Assembly: GCA_025454895.1 (NCBI GenBank)
Contig: JALONO010000015.1
Coordinates: forward strand, 1 to 36,015
Direction: 5' to 3'
Length of the DNA stretch: 36,015 bases
Origin: Bernardetiaceae bacterium
Lineage (GTDB): Bacteria; Bacteroidota; Bacteroidia; Cytophagales; Thermoflexibacteraceae
Position 1 is the stretch's first letter. The number at the start of each line of letters is the position of its first letter. Under the pieces are notes generated by a model. The model was given only the letters and a program-made list of their open reading frames with translations. It did no database searches and was not told the origin of the DNA. Below are positions 8,117 through 16,390 of the stretch, piece after piece. The position numbers were made by a program, and so were the translations under genes.

Positions 8117-8331
8117 AGACCTCTTGCACATTAGATTTTTGACTAGGCTTAATCCCCGATTTTCGTTCAAAATCCACCCTTTGGGCCCCCACCCTATCCA
8201 GCCGCACTTACTCGCTCAAAAACTCCCGTTTTTGCCGCCCGTCGGATGACCAAAAGCGGATGGGCTTTTGGGGCGAGTATGTGGGTTGGAACGCAACTTC
8301 AACCTGACTACGGCTAATCTGCAAGAGGTCT
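8117..8331 (+). mobile_element. MITE-like element, copy B (215 bp)
   Basis: The ends are AGACCTCTTGCACATTAG and CTAATCTGCAAGAGGTCT. The target duplication is AAA (8114-8116 and 8332-8334). The core holds two hairpins: CAAAAAC-TCCC-GTTTTTG (8218-8235) and CCAAAAGC paired with GCTTTTGG. The same first hairpin occurs, inverted, in copies D and E. It ends 5 bp after the stop of the fasciclin gene. No gene inside. Confidence 0.85.
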
Positions 8332-8336
8332 AAAGA

Positions 8337-9398
8337 TTAATGAGCGTTGCGGCTCCCGGGCAGCAACACCTGGTCAATCACATGCACTACTCCATTGTTA
8401 GCCAGCACGTTTACTGCCACAATGTTGGAAGGACGCTCGTTACCGCCGCCCGTTACCGTGGGGCCACCGCTCAGGCCGATGACCACATTGCCTCCCAGCG
8501 TATTAAACCGGCCGGGGCGCAGATCGGTAGAAAAGGTGGGCAGGCCCGCATCTACATGTAAGAACAGCACGCGGCGCAGGTCGTTGATCAGCCGTGGGTC
8601 GTGGATAGCGTTGATATTCCGCGCGTTATTGAACGGTGCAGGCAGTTTGGCAAAAGCGTCGTTAGTAGGGGCAAACACGGTGAACGAGCCGGAAGACAGC
8701 GTGTTGGCCAAGCCAGTTTTGAGGACGGCGGCCACCAGGGTAGCAAAGGCCGGGTTGCCCACAGCAATACCTACGATGCTCTTGTCGGGCGGGATGAGCA
8801 CGGCATCCAGCGCGTGGATGATGCCATTGGCCGCGTCCACATCAGGAATAACGACCCGGATGTTGCCATTGACAAAGATGCCGTTCCCAGTGTTAGAAAA
8901 GTACAGGCGGTTGTCGCTGTTCGCTACCCGACGCTTCTCCGTATTAGCCGGGATTTCCCGGCGCAGAAAGCGCGAGTTGCGCTCACCGTGTACCACGTGA
9001 TAGAGCAAAATGTCGCGCAGGGCGTCTTTAGTAGCCTGGTCATTGATGGTGGCGATGCTTTGCGGGGTGTTAAACGGAGCCGGCAGTTTGGCAAAAGCGT
9101 CGTTAGTGGGGGCAAAAACCGTAAAACTGGCCCGCCGGTTGGCCAGGGTGGGCACCAAGCCGGTTACCTTCACGGCCTCGACCAAGGCACTGAAATTGGG
9201 GTTGCCCACGGCGATGTCCACAATGGTGGGTTGGTTGGCGTTGCGGCTTCCATTGCTAAGGTTAACTTCTAGTTCGTTGATCTCTGCCTCTAAATCCTGA
9301 GGGGTAACTTCCTGGGGGGCTTGGCAACTGGTGAGCACAGCCATGCCAGTAGCGGCAATCAAGGCAAAACGGCGCAAGGCGGAAATTAATTTTTTCAT
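8337..9398 (-). CDS. Lipoprotein with two fasciclin (FAS1) domains
   Basis: This 353-aa protein has a lipoprotein signal ending in LTSC (Cys25) and a short acidic linker. Two FAS1 domains follow at about 58-200 and 207-350. Both carry the conserved FAS1 motifs: SFTVFAPTNDAFAKLPAPFN occurs in each with one preceding difference, and each ends with a hydrophobic closing segment (GIIHALDAVLIPP and GVVHVIDQVLLPG). FAS1 domains mediate cell-surface adhesion and protein-protein contacts; the lipid anchor places it on an outer or inner membrane surface. Near-identity of the two FAPTNDAF blocks suggests recent duplication or gene conversion. Element B sits directly after the stop codon. Confidence 0.92.
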   Translation of the reverse strand: MKKLISALRRFALIAATGMAVLTSCQAPQEVTPQDLEAEINELEVNLSNGSRNANQPTIVDIAVGNPNFSALVEAVKVTGLVPTLANRRASFTVFAPTNDAFAKLPAPFNTPQSIATINDQATKDALRDILLYHVVHGERNSRFLRREIPANTEKRRVANSDNRLYFSNTGNGIFVNGNIRVVIPDVDAANGIIHALDAVLIPPDKSIVGIAVGNPAFATLVAAVLKTGLANTLSSGSFTVFAPTNDAFAKLPAPFNNARNINAIHDPRLINDLRRVLFLHVDAGLPTFSTDLRPGRFNTLGGNVVIGLSGGPTVTGGGNERPSNIVAVNVLANNGVVHVIDQVLLPGSRNAH

Positions 9399-9744
9399 GG
9401 GTGTTGATAAATTGATTAAGATTGGGAAAGGTGTTGTGCGTTATAAAGGAGTTTGCCAAGTTTAGTTTCTACCAATGGTCTTGGCTGATTGGTAAATTGA
9501 GTGTTGCAACACGCATCCAATACCCTAAGCCAGGTAAGAAAGGCAGGCTGGTTCAACCTCAAAGAGCGAAAACTCGGTTTGAAATGCCGAAGTGAAGGAG
9601 TGAATGGCAACGGCCTCGCTTCTGCGGTCGCGCCGCCAAGCCACCAACTGGCTTAGTGGGCTTTTGCCAGGCTCGGCTTAGCGATATTGAGGTGAGTGGG
9701 CAATTCTGCCAAGCGGTGAGGCACTCTGCGTGGTTGACCGCCAG
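9399..9744. other. Intergenic region upstream of the fasciclin gene
   Basis: There is no credible gene. A 64-codon minus-strand frame at 9416-9610 lacks any family features. A perfect 12-bp palindrome, GTGTTGCAACAC (9501-9512), lies about 105 bp upstream of the fasciclin start and could be an operator. AAGCCA/TGGCTT at about 9638-9654 forms a small hairpin. No exact TAnnTTTG box for the fasciclin gene was found. Confidence 0.4.
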
Positions 9745-9888
9745 TTAGATATAAAAACTGGCCGCCCAGCCCAAAGTGGCGACGTTTGTCAAGAGGGTAA
9801 TGGCCAAGATCGCGGTCGCCAGCGGCCGCTGACCGCGCTGTTTCAGCCCCCGCCAAACGACAATGGCGGCCAGGTTGACAATGACCAA
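9745..9888 (-). CDS. Possible two-helix membrane peptide with non-ATG start, or gene remnant
   Basis: A minus-strand frame open from 9969 to a TAA at 9745-9747 encodes two well-formed hydrophobic segments separated by a basic loop: FLVIVNLAAIVVW, then RGLKQRGQRPL, then ATAILAITLLTNVATLGWA, ending ASFYI. This is a typical small inner-membrane hairpin. The frame has no ATG. The first usable start is TTG at 9888 (about 47 codons), with a rarer ATT at 9906. The frame begins just after the stop of the FKBP gene on the same strand, so it could be a downstream operon gene or the tail of a decayed one. Family unknown. Confidence 0.3.
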   Translation of the reverse strand: MVIVNLAAIVVWRGLKQRGQRPLATAILAITLLTNVATLGWAASFYI

Positions 9889-9941
9889 GAAAGAAGCGAG
9901 GCCAATGGGCGCGAAAGCTGAACGATTTAAATCTGGCCCAA

Positions 9942-10433
9942 CTACCGCCCCCGGGTTATGCTGAGCAGCTCAATATCGAAAATCAGGACCGCATTGGGCG
10001 GGACGGGGCCTCGTCCAAACGGCCCGTACCCGTAGGCCGAGGGCACGTAAATCACCCGCCGCTCGCCCAGTTTCATTTGCGGGATCATCACCTGCCAGCC
10101 CCCGATGAGGCCGTTGAGCAAGAAACGCGCCGGGGCCCGCCCGCGCGAGGTCTCGAACACCCGGTCGTCCAGAAAAGAGCCGGTGTAGTGGACCTGCACC
10201 GTATCGCGCCGGGTGGGCGAAGTGGTACTGCTGCTAGGCGCAGTGATGCGGAAATAAATGCCAGAAGAGTCCCGTTGGGCCTGTAAATTATTGGTAGCCA
10301 AATAATTGCGGATGGCTTCGTCATCCACTACTGCTTGGTCTACTGGCTCATTGGTGCCTAAACAGCCAGCCAAGGCCACTAAGCAGGTGATCATGGCAAG
10401 GCGCAACTGGGCGAGGGTAAAAAGTTTTTGCAT
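9942..10433 (-). CDS. FKBP-type peptidyl-prolyl isomerase lipoprotein
   Basis: This 163-aa product has a lipoprotein signal ending LAGC (Cys24). A linker with the conserved DDEAIRNYLATNNLQAQ precedes an FKBP domain from about residue 75. Family marks are VQVHYTGSFLDDRVFETS, GGWQVMIPQMKLGERR and YVPSAYGYGPFGRGPVPPNA, ending LIFDIELL. It should isomerise proline bonds and assist folding of envelope proteins in the periplasm. It is a paralogue of the lipoprotein at 21367-21906, with the same architecture. A -7 box at 10459-10466 gives a leader of about 18 nt. Confidence 0.92.
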   Translation of the reverse strand: MQKLFTLAQLRLAMITCLVALAGCLGTNEPVDQAVVDDEAIRNYLATNNLQAQRDSSGIYFRITAPSSSTTSPTRRDTVQVHYTGSFLDDRVFETSRGRAPARFLLNGLIGGWQVMIPQMKLGERRVIYVPSAYGYGPFGRGPVPPNAVLIFDIELLSITRGR

Positions 10434-10458
10434 AAACAGGCAAGGTGTTTTAGGTCTG

Positions 10459-10466
10459 CAAAAGTA
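10459..10466 (-). promoter_or_regulatory. Likely -7 box of the FKBP gene
   Basis: CAAAAGTA on the plus strand reads TACTTTTG on the minus strand, an exact TAnnTTTG. Predicted transcription start is about 10452, 18 nt before the ATG at 10433. The -33 region is not well conserved. Confidence 0.4.
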
Positions 10467-10480
10467 AAACCTTAATCAGG

Positions 10481-12007
10481 TTATTGGGCCAGTTCGGCCA
10501 GCGCATCCTTGGCCTTTTGGCGGATGCTCTGCTCGTACACGTAGCCTTCGTAGCTGAGGGCTTGCTTAAACCAGCGGCGGGCCAGGGTAGGGTTAGGCTG
10601 GTACTTTTGGTAAATGTAGCCGCTTTGCAGGGCCGAATTGGGGGTAAAATAAGTAGCCCGTTCCGGCGGGGCCAGGGTAATGGTTTGTTGGTAAAGGCTA
10701 AGGGCTAGGGGCCAAAGCCGTTTTTTATGGGCAATCCGGGCGGCCCGGTAGTAGTATTCTTGCCGGTGCTCGGGCATGGTGAGGGTGGCCGGGGGCAAGG
10801 TTTGCAAGGCCGCCCAGGCGGAGTCGTATTCGCCGCCGTCGGTGAGGAGGCGGGCCCGGAGCATGGCGGCGGGCGGGTGGTAGGGCAGTTGGGCAAAGCG
10901 CAGGGCAAACCGGTCGGCCTCGATGTTGGTTTGGCCCTCGCGGCGGCAACGGGCCAGGTACTCTTGGCCGCCTGCCTGGCCCGCTAGCCAGTGGCACAGG
11001 TATAGCTTGTAATTTACATCTTTACGGTAGTTAGCCCCCTGATAATGGATGAGAAATGCCTGGTAGTGCGGCCGCGCGCCTGCGTAGTCGCCCGTGAGCA
11101 GGTGGGCGTTGCCGCGCAGGTAGCCCAGCAAGGCAAAACCCTGGGCGGGCGGGGCCTGGGCCAACAGTTGCCGGGCAGCCAGGGCCTGTTCGGCTTTGAG
11201 CAGCACAATGGCCCCGGCAAAGGCCGTGCGCAGGTCGGCGGGGGCGTGCTTTTGGAAAAATCCGCGCCCTTCCTCGGCCGCTTCGGTGGGCTGGTGGCCA
11301 AAAAAGGTGAGGGCCAGCCAGTACATCAACTGGGCCTCGTGGGCGTACCAATCGTCGCTGGCGGCCACTTGGCGCAGGTCGCGGAGGCCGCCGGGCAGGT
11401 CGCCGGCCAGGCCCACCAGCCGCAAGGCCCATTGGTGCCGCTCCGGCACGCCGCCCAGGGCGGCCCGCAGCAGGCCCAGCGAGCGTCGGTTGGGCACAAA
11501 GTCGGGGTACTCGGCCTGGTTGTCGCGCAGCAGGGCGTAGGCTTTTTTTACGTCCCAGCCCCCGGCCAGCGGTTCGCCGAACAGGGCTTTGAGGAACCCC
11601 CAATGCAACCGCACTTCGGCCTGGGCAAACCGCAAGTAAGGCGAGCTAGCGGGCAGAGCGGCCAGTTGGTCCAGCCGTTCGCTTTCCCGGCCGCGCCATT
11701 GGGCAAACAGGGCCGCGTCTTCGGTGGTAGCCAGCCGCAAAAAATCGCCGTAATTCTCGATATAGATGCTAATGGCGTTAGGCCCCGGCCGCTGTTGGGC
11801 GTAGGCCCGCAGGCATTGCTGGCCTTGGGCAAACTGAAGTTGGGAAAAATGCCAGTATGCCTGCCGGTGAGCCGGGGCAAACTCGTAAGGATTAGGGACG
11901 CTTTGGCGCGGCTGGGGCGGAGCAAACCGGGTCGTTAAGAAGTCAAAAGGGCTTGAAAACGAGTTTTTTGCCAAAAAAATCAGAAGTAATACTTGAATAA
12001 GTCGCAT
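10481..12007 (-). CDS. Secreted TPR-like repeat protein
   Basis: The 508-aa product begins at the ATG at 12007, which opens a signal peptide (MRLIQVLLLIFLAKNSFSS). The longer frame to 12181 is rejected because it would overlap the divergent merR gene and bury the signal. The body is helical and repetitive in the manner of tetratricopeptide repeats. Examples are FSQLQFAQGQQCLRAYAQ, YYYRAARIAHKKRLWPLALSLYQQ and the C-terminal GYIYQKYQPNPTLARRWFKQ with ALSYEGYVYEQSIRQKAKDALAELA. Such proteins usually act as scaffolds in the periplasm or at the outer membrane; the specific role here is unknown. Divergent from merR with 88 bp between starts. Confidence 0.8.
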   Translation of the reverse strand: MRLIQVLLLIFLAKNSFSSPFDFLTTRFAPPQPRQSVPNPYEFAPAHRQAYWHFSQLQFAQGQQCLRAYAQQRPGPNAISIYIENYGDFLRLATTEDAALFAQWRGRESERLDQLAALPASSPYLRFAQAEVRLHWGFLKALFGEPLAGGWDVKKAYALLRDNQAEYPDFVPNRRSLGLLRAALGGVPERHQWALRLVGLAGDLPGGLRDLRQVAASDDWYAHEAQLMYWLALTFFGHQPTEAAEEGRGFFQKHAPADLRTAFAGAIVLLKAEQALAARQLLAQAPPAQGFALLGYLRGNAHLLTGDYAGARPHYQAFLIHYQGANYRKDVNYKLYLCHWLAGQAGGQEYLARCRREGQTNIEADRFALRFAQLPYHPPAAMLRARLLTDGGEYDSAWAALQTLPPATLTMPEHRQEYYYRAARIAHKKRLWPLALSLYQQTITLAPPERATYFTPNSALQSGYIYQKYQPNPTLARRWFKQALSYEGYVYEQSIRQKAKDALAELAQ

Positions 12008-12095
12008 TTTCTCTAATTTCAGCCCGGACAAACCTTTACCCCGTCCGCAAGAGGCCAAGCAGCAGCCTTGGCGGTGCAAAAATCGTTCCCCGGAA

Positions 12096-12434
12096 ATGAA
12101 AAGCCTTAGCCCCGACATCGAGAAAAAATATTTTTCCATTGGCGAAGTGGCCAAGGAATTTGACGTGGCCCCCTCGCTCATCCGTTTTTGGGAGACTCAT
12201 TTTGACACCATCCGGCCCCGCAAAACTAAAAATGGCACCCGGCAGTACACCAAGGCCGACATCGAAAAAATCCGCACCATTTATCACCTGGTAAAAACCA
12301 AGGGCTACACCCTGCAAGGGGCCAAAGAGGCCATGAGCAACCGCCCGGACCTGAAAGCCGAAGTGCTCAAGAGCATCACGACCTTGGAAGAAATCAAACA
12401 GTTTTTGGTGGAACTGCGCGAGCGGTTGGAGTAA
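12096..12434 (+). CDS. MerR family transcriptional regulator
   Basis: A short (112 aa) cytoplasmic DNA-binding protein. The winged-helix motif lies at residues 12-80: YFSIGEVAKEFDVAPSLIRF, WETHFDTIRP, NGTRQYTKADIEKIRTIYHL and KGYTLQGAKEAM. The C-terminal tail is a short helix (LEEIKQFLVELRERLE) with no ligand-binding domain, so it may dimerise only and the inducer, if any, cannot be predicted. This compact form is common in Bacteroidota. It is divergent from the TPR-like gene, whose shared 88-bp spacer is an obvious candidate target. It is convergent with the gene at 12440, with 5 bp between stops. Confidence 0.93.
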   Translation: MKSLSPDIEKKYFSIGEVAKEFDVAPSLIRFWETHFDTIRPRKTKNGTRQYTKADIEKIRTIYHLVKTKGYTLQGAKEAMSNRPDLKAEVLKSITTLEEIKQFLVELRERLE

Positions 12435-12439
12435 GTGGC

Positions 12440-13075
12440 CTAGTCCAAATAAAAATCGATCTTGATTTGCCGGAGCCGGTTTTGGACAAAACTGAACTGG
12501 TACTGGGCGGTGGCGGCGTCGTTGCTGATGGTGATCTGCTGGGGGCTGAGGTTGAGGTGGTAGGCCGTCATGGCCTCGGGGGCTTCTACCAGCAAGTGGC
12601 CCTCCCGGCGGCCAAAGGCCCGTAGCTCGTAAAACTTGGCCAAAAACTCGTCGCGGGTCATGCCCACGCGGATGCGGTTGCGCAATGGGATGTCGGCCCC
12701 GTTAATGTGGGCAGCAAACAAGGTTTCGCTACCCAGCGTTTTGTAAACCTCCAGTTTGGTGGTGCCTCCTTGTAGCGATACCAGGGTATCGGTCTGGGCC
12801 GGGTTGTGGGGGTTGCGCACAGCCTGCTTGCTCACCCGGCAGTTGCTGCCCAACAGCTGGGCCAGCATTTGCACACTTAATTCAAAGTCAAAGGGATTTT
12901 CGTCAAACTCCGAAAGGTGGAGCGGCTCGTCTTGCACCGCCCGGCCAGTAGGCTTGACGGGCAAGGAGGCTAGTGGGCCACTGGTGCCCTCAGGAGTGGG
13001 GGAGGTTGTTTGGCCCTGCCCTTTTTCAGCTAAAGCTAAGCCCCAAACCAAACATACAAATGCGAGGGGTTTCAT
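12440..13075 (-). CDS. Periplasmic or secreted protein of unknown function
   Basis: This 211-aa product starts with a signal peptide (MKPLAFVCLVWGLALAEKGQG) and a Pro/Thr-rich linker. The folded part begins near residue 55 and contains GTTKLEVYKTLGSETLFAAH, PLRNRIRVGMTRDEFLAKFY and ITISNDAATAQYQFSFVQNR, ending LRQIKIDFYLD. The pattern of a GMTRDEFLAKF helix before beta strands recalls small BamE-like or PepSY-like periplasmic folds, but no assignment is firm. A -7 box at 13156-13163 implies its own promoter with a leader of about 75 nt. Confidence 0.75.
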   Translation of the reverse strand: MKPLAFVCLVWGLALAEKGQGQTTSPTPEGTSGPLASLPVKPTGRAVQDEPLHLSEFDENPFDFELSVQMLAQLLGSNCRVSKQAVRNPHNPAQTDTLVSLQGGTTKLEVYKTLGSETLFAAHINGADIPLRNRIRVGMTRDEFLAKFYELRAFGRREGHLLVEAPEAMTAYHLNLSPQQITISNDAATAQYQFSFVQNRLRQIKIDFYLD

Positions 13076-13155
13076 GGTAATGCTCGGGTAAAGTTAGTAA
13101 ACCCACTTTTTATGCTAGTAACGAAAACAAGCGCATTTGCGATACAACCTTACAA

Positions 13156-13163
13156 CAAAATTA
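13156..13163 (-). promoter_or_regulatory. Likely -7 box upstream of the gene at 12440-13075
   Basis: CAAAATTA on the plus strand reads TAATTTTG on the minus strand. CAAA at 13176-13179 (TTTG on the minus strand) lies 12 bp further upstream, shorter than usual for a -33 element. The same GCGTAATTTTG string occurs upstream of obgE at 23425-23435. Confidence 0.4.
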
Positions 13164-13842
13164 CGCTTTTTTTAACAAATCCCTCATGATTACTTGCTGA
13201 TCTGCAAGTTTTTATTGCATGTAGCCAAGAAAAGCGTCCACTAGAACTGGGGTAAAACTTACAAGCTGGGCGGCAAGGTGCCCGTTAGCTGGCCCCAGGC
13301 TGGGCTGGCTTACCTGGGGTGGCCCCACGCCCCCTGGAAACGGTTGAGCGCAGCAGTTTGACTAACCGCTTGCCTCCAAGTTTATTTTAAGATAAAAATT
13401 GTTAACCCGGCTTTTATTTTTGGAAGCCTCGTTCTGGTCTGAAACCCCGATTTTGGCGGCATTTTCATTGATTTATATTGTTTAAGGATTTATTTTTTGA
13501 TGATTTACCAATAAAAGTACAATAAAAACATTAGGTAGAGAGTTGGGTCTCACGATTAATCAAATATTAACCTTTGCCGGGCGTTATGCGTAATGTGTAA
13601 CAAAGCAGCCGGGGCTTGCCCCCGGCCTTTAAAGAGGAAAGTAGGGCTTGGATACTATCTTTTAGTAACGACTAACCAGCCTTTAGCTGCTGTTTAGGCG
13701 GGGCCATATTTGGGTGCTGGTCGGCTCTTGCCTTCGCCAACTTGGTGCAATCGCAAGTCTAATCCGTCGGCTTTCCCACCACCGGGCCAATGCGCCCGCT
13801 AACCCGCCTTTGCCCGTAGCTAACGGCCTAACTTTGATAGGC
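13164..13842. other. Intergenic region with a GC-rich hairpin
   Basis: No gene or known riboswitch was recognised, and in particular no TPP-type element precedes the THI5-like gene. A strong hairpin lies at 13608-13626: GCCGGGG pairs with CCCCGGC across CTTGC, and the stem can be lengthened by AAAG/CTTT. It is not followed by a T run. The segment 13260-13370 is GC-rich and self-complementary (for example CCCCAGG with CCTGGGG), while 13380-13560 is AT-rich. Confidence 0.45.
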
Positions 13843-14751
13843 ATGACCCAGCTTCGGCTAGCACTTGACTGGATACCTAACACGTTGCACGCGGGCTTTT
13901 TGATTGCCCAGGCCAAGCATTGGTTCCAAGAGGCTGATTTACAAGTGCGATTTCTTTCTCCAGCCGATGATCAATACGCCAGCACGCCAGTGGAAAAATT
14001 ATTGCGCGGGCAGGTAGATTTGGCCATTGCCCCGTCGGAATACGTGATCGCCAACCACGCCCAAGGCAAAGGAGAACTGGTGGCAGTGGCTACTTTGCTG
14101 CAAGACGACGTGAGCGCCTGGGCCACCGTGCGGCGGGGCAAAATCATCACCCGGCCCGTTTATGCCGCCCTTGACCTGCCTTACGAAAAATGGGTGATTG
14201 AACAATTTAAGCACTACCAGCCGCGATTTAAGCCCATCAAGTCCGAGGCCCCGCCCAACAAACTCGACACCTGGGAAGCCCTCAAGGACGGCCAGGCCGA
14301 CTGGTGCTGGATTTATTTGCCCTGGGAGGGGATCGAAGCCGCCAGCCTGGGCCTCTCGTTGGAAACCATCCGGTTGGAGGCGGCGGGCATCCCCTACGGC
14401 TATTGCCCCTTGCTGATCTCGACCAAGCAGTTGCTAGAGCAACACGCCGATGCCCTGGCCGACTTTGTGCGCCTGAGCGCGGCGGGTTATTTCTACGCGG
14501 CCGACTACCCCAAGGAAGCTGCTGAGATGCTACAAACCCTGCTGCCCAACCCGCCGGAGTGGTTATACCGCTCATTGATTGAAGTGAACAAACACGCCCT
14601 CCAGGCCGATGGTGCCTGGGGCTTAATGGAACGCAAACGCTGGGACGATTTTATAAATTGGCTGCGCGGCCACGGGGCTTTTGCTAAGGTACTCAATCCT
14701 GACAAGCTGTTTACCAATAACTTACTGGTGGAAAATAGTTTTTGGAGCTAG
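13843..14751 (+). CDS. THI5/NMT1-like solute-binding-fold protein without signal peptide
   Basis: The product is 302 aa from the ATG at 13843. The longer frame from 13714 adds only non-conserved residues. It opens with MTQLRLALDWIPNTLHAG, the signature start of the NMT1/THI5 family, followed by FQEADLQVRFLSPADD, LLRGQVDLAIAPSEYVIAN and GIPYGYCPLLIS. Relatives bind or make the thiamine pyrimidine HMP, or other small ligands. There is no signal peptide or lipobox, and no permease or ATPase gene is adjacent. The iron-binding CCCFC motif of yeast Thi5 is absent. A cytoplasmic binding or enzymatic role is therefore possible; ligand unknown. No partner genes in view. Confidence 0.8.
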   Translation: MTQLRLALDWIPNTLHAGFLIAQAKHWFQEADLQVRFLSPADDQYASTPVEKLLRGQVDLAIAPSEYVIANHAQGKGELVAVATLLQDDVSAWATVRRGKIITRPVYAALDLPYEKWVIEQFKHYQPRFKPIKSEAPPNKLDTWEALKDGQADWCWIYLPWEGIEAASLGLSLETIRLEAAGIPYGYCPLLISTKQLLEQHADALADFVRLSAAGYFYAADYPKEAAEMLQTLLPNPPEWLYRSLIEVNKHALQADGAWGLMERKRWDDFINWLRGHGAFAKVLNPDKLFTNNLLVENSFWS

Positions 14752-14814
14752 TTTTTTTCGCCTTGCCCGCCTTGATCGTGGCAAAACAATCGTTTCAAAA
14801 TCCGCGCGATGGGT

Positions 14815-14822
14815 TAAATTTG
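14815..14822 (+). promoter_or_regulatory. Likely promoter of the DUF6913-dapA pair
   Basis: TAAATTTG is an exact TAnnTTTG -7 box. TTTC at 14793-14796, 18 bp upstream, is a near match to the -33 TTTG. Transcription would start near 14829, about 80 nt before the ATG at 14909. Confidence 0.45.
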
Positions 14823-14908
14823 TTGCCCTTGTCTGATAACCCCGGTTACTACTTCTTTACAAGTATTTTTTTGCCGGTCGTTTTGGCCATAGTTTATCTG
14901 CGCCTAGC

Positions 14909-15439
14909 ATGAATTTGATCAAACAGTTTTTCTTGCAACGCAAAGTGCGGGCTGTGCAACGTGAAGTAAAACGGCCCCGCAGTACCATGAGCTACGCCGA
15001 GGTGCGCCAAGTGGGGGTGTTTTTGATCGCCCACGAGGAGGAGCACCAGCGCCAACTTACCCAGTTTATCCGCGCCCTCCAGCGCGACAACAAGCAGGTT
15101 ACGGTGCTCACCTACTTCGGCAAGCAGCGCGATATTGCTTATCCGTTTGAGCATGAGTTTTTTACCGAAGCCGACATCGACTTGTGGGGCGAAGTCCATT
15201 CCGCCTCGGTGCTCCACTTTGTACAAAAGCCGTTCGATTACCTGTACTGCCTCAGCCTGGACGAGCCGCTGGTGCAAGACTGGTTGCTGGCCACCTCTAA
15301 CGCCAAGTGCCGGATCGGCCCGCACTGGCAGGGCAAAGAACACCTGTTTGAAATGATGGTGGCCCTGTCGCCCGGTCAAGGGTTGGGTGCCCTCATTGAA
15401 CAGGTCCAGCATTACACGAAAGCCCTGGTAGCACATTAA
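14909..15439 (+). CDS. DUF6913-like conserved Bacteroidota protein
   Basis: A 176-aa cytoplasmic protein without signal peptide or membrane segment. It begins with a basic N-terminal helix (MNLIKQFFLQRKVRAVQREV), followed by an alpha/beta core: VGVFLIAHEEEHQRQLTQFI, VTVLTYFGKQRDIAYPFEHE, FTEADIDLWGEV, FDYLYCLSLDEPLVQDWLLA and the C-terminal KEHLFEMMVALSPGQGLGAL. I associate this pattern with the DUF6913 family, which I recall lying next to dapA in Bacteroidota; the link here (55 bp between stop and start, same strand) supports co-transcription. The biochemical role is unknown. The antisense frame at 14894-15451 is a shadow. Confidence 0.75.
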   Translation: MNLIKQFFLQRKVRAVQREVKRPRSTMSYAEVRQVGVFLIAHEEEHQRQLTQFIRALQRDNKQVTVLTYFGKQRDIAYPFEHEFFTEADIDLWGEVHSASVLHFVQKPFDYLYCLSLDEPLVQDWLLATSNAKCRIGPHWQGKEHLFEMMVALSPGQGLGALIEQVQHYTKALVAH

Positions 15440-15494
15440 CTTAGCGGCCAATTAACTACTTGGGGCGGCTGCCCCGAACTTTTATCCCGTTTTT

Positions 15495-16376
15495 ATGACC
15501 TCCCTGCAAACTGCCCTGCAAGGCACCGGAGTGGCCCTGGTTACCCCTTTTGACCGCGATGGTCAGGTCGATTTTGAAGGATTGGCCAGCCTACTCCGAC
15601 ACACCCAACATGAGGTAGAATATTGGGTAGTCCACGGCACCACCGGCGAGTCGGTTACTACAACCGCCGCTGAAAAGGCCGCCATTTTTGATTATGTACG
15701 GCAACATAACTCCCAAGACCTGCCCCTGGTGTACGGTCTGGGCGGCAACAACACCCAAGCCGTGGTGGCCGAACTGCGGCAAACCGACCTGGCCGGGGCC
15801 GTAGCGGTGCTTTCGGTTTCGCCGTATTACAACAAACCCTCGCAAGAAGGGCTGTACCAGCACTATGTGGCCGTGGCCGAAGCCTCGCCGCTGCCAGTAC
15901 TGCTTTACAACGTGCCAGGTCGCACGGGGGCTAACCTAACGGCCGCCACTACGCTGCGGCTGGCCCAGCACCCTAACATCATCGGTATCAAAGAGTCGTG
16001 CCCGGACCTGGGCCAGGCCATGCGCATTGCCCGCCACAAACCCGACGACTTTTTGCTCATCAGTGGCGATGACCTGCTCGCCGTGCCCATGCTCACTTTT
16101 GGCGCGGCCGGGGTTATTTCAGTGCTGGCCAACGCTTTTCCCATCCAGTTTGGGGGCATGGTGCGGGCCGTGTTGCAAGGCCAGTTTGCCAAGGCCGCAC
16201 CCACGCTACTCAACTTCAACGAAATCAACGACTTGATGTACCAAGAAGGCAACCCGGTGGGCGTAAAAACCGCCCTGGAAATGCTGGGGGTATGCGCGGC
16301 CCACGTGCGCCCGCCCCACGCGCCCGCCTCCGAGGGCCTGCGCCGGGCCATTGCCGAGAAAATGGAGTTGTTTTAG
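15495..16376 (+). CDS. dapA: 4-hydroxy-tetrahydrodipicolinate synthase
   Basis: DapA condenses pyruvate with L-aspartate semialdehyde, the first step towards diaminopimelate and lysine. The 293-aa length is normal. All catalytic residues line up with the E. coli enzyme at an offset of five: Thr49 and Thr50 (HGTTGE), Tyr112 (SPYYNKP), Tyr138 (YNVPGRTG) and the Schiff-base Lys166 (NIIGIKES). The glycine-rich SGDDLLAVPML segment and GVISVLANAFP are also typical. It follows the DUF6913-like gene closely and is probably co-transcribed with it. It supplies peptidoglycan precursors in the cytoplasm. Confidence 0.97.
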   Translation: MTSLQTALQGTGVALVTPFDRDGQVDFEGLASLLRHTQHEVEYWVVHGTTGESVTTTAAEKAAIFDYVRQHNSQDLPLVYGLGGNNTQAVVAELRQTDLAGAVAVLSVSPYYNKPSQEGLYQHYVAVAEASPLPVLLYNVPGRTGANLTAATTLRLAQHPNIIGIKESCPDLGQAMRIARHKPDDFLLISGDDLLAVPMLTFGAAGVISVLANAFPIQFGGMVRAVLQGQFAKAAPTLLNFNEINDLMYQEGNPVGVKTALEMLGVCAAHVRPPHAPASEGLRRAIAEKMELF

Positions 16377-16390
16377 CCCGCGAATGACTA

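Noticed and set aside
13260-13370. Possible structural RNA such as SRP, 6S or tmRNA between the periplasmic gene and the THI5-like gene
   Set aside because: The segment is GC-rich and self-complementary, but none of the conserved sequence marks of these RNAs was found.
13076-13842. TPP riboswitch upstream of the THI5-like gene
   Set aside because: The conserved CUGAGA and ACCUGAUC elements of the TPP aptamer are not present.
14894-15451. 185-codon minus-strand frame over the DUF6913-like gene
   Set aside because: The plus-strand frame has recognisable conserved segments and lies next to dapA; the minus frame is a mirror by-product of third-position GC.
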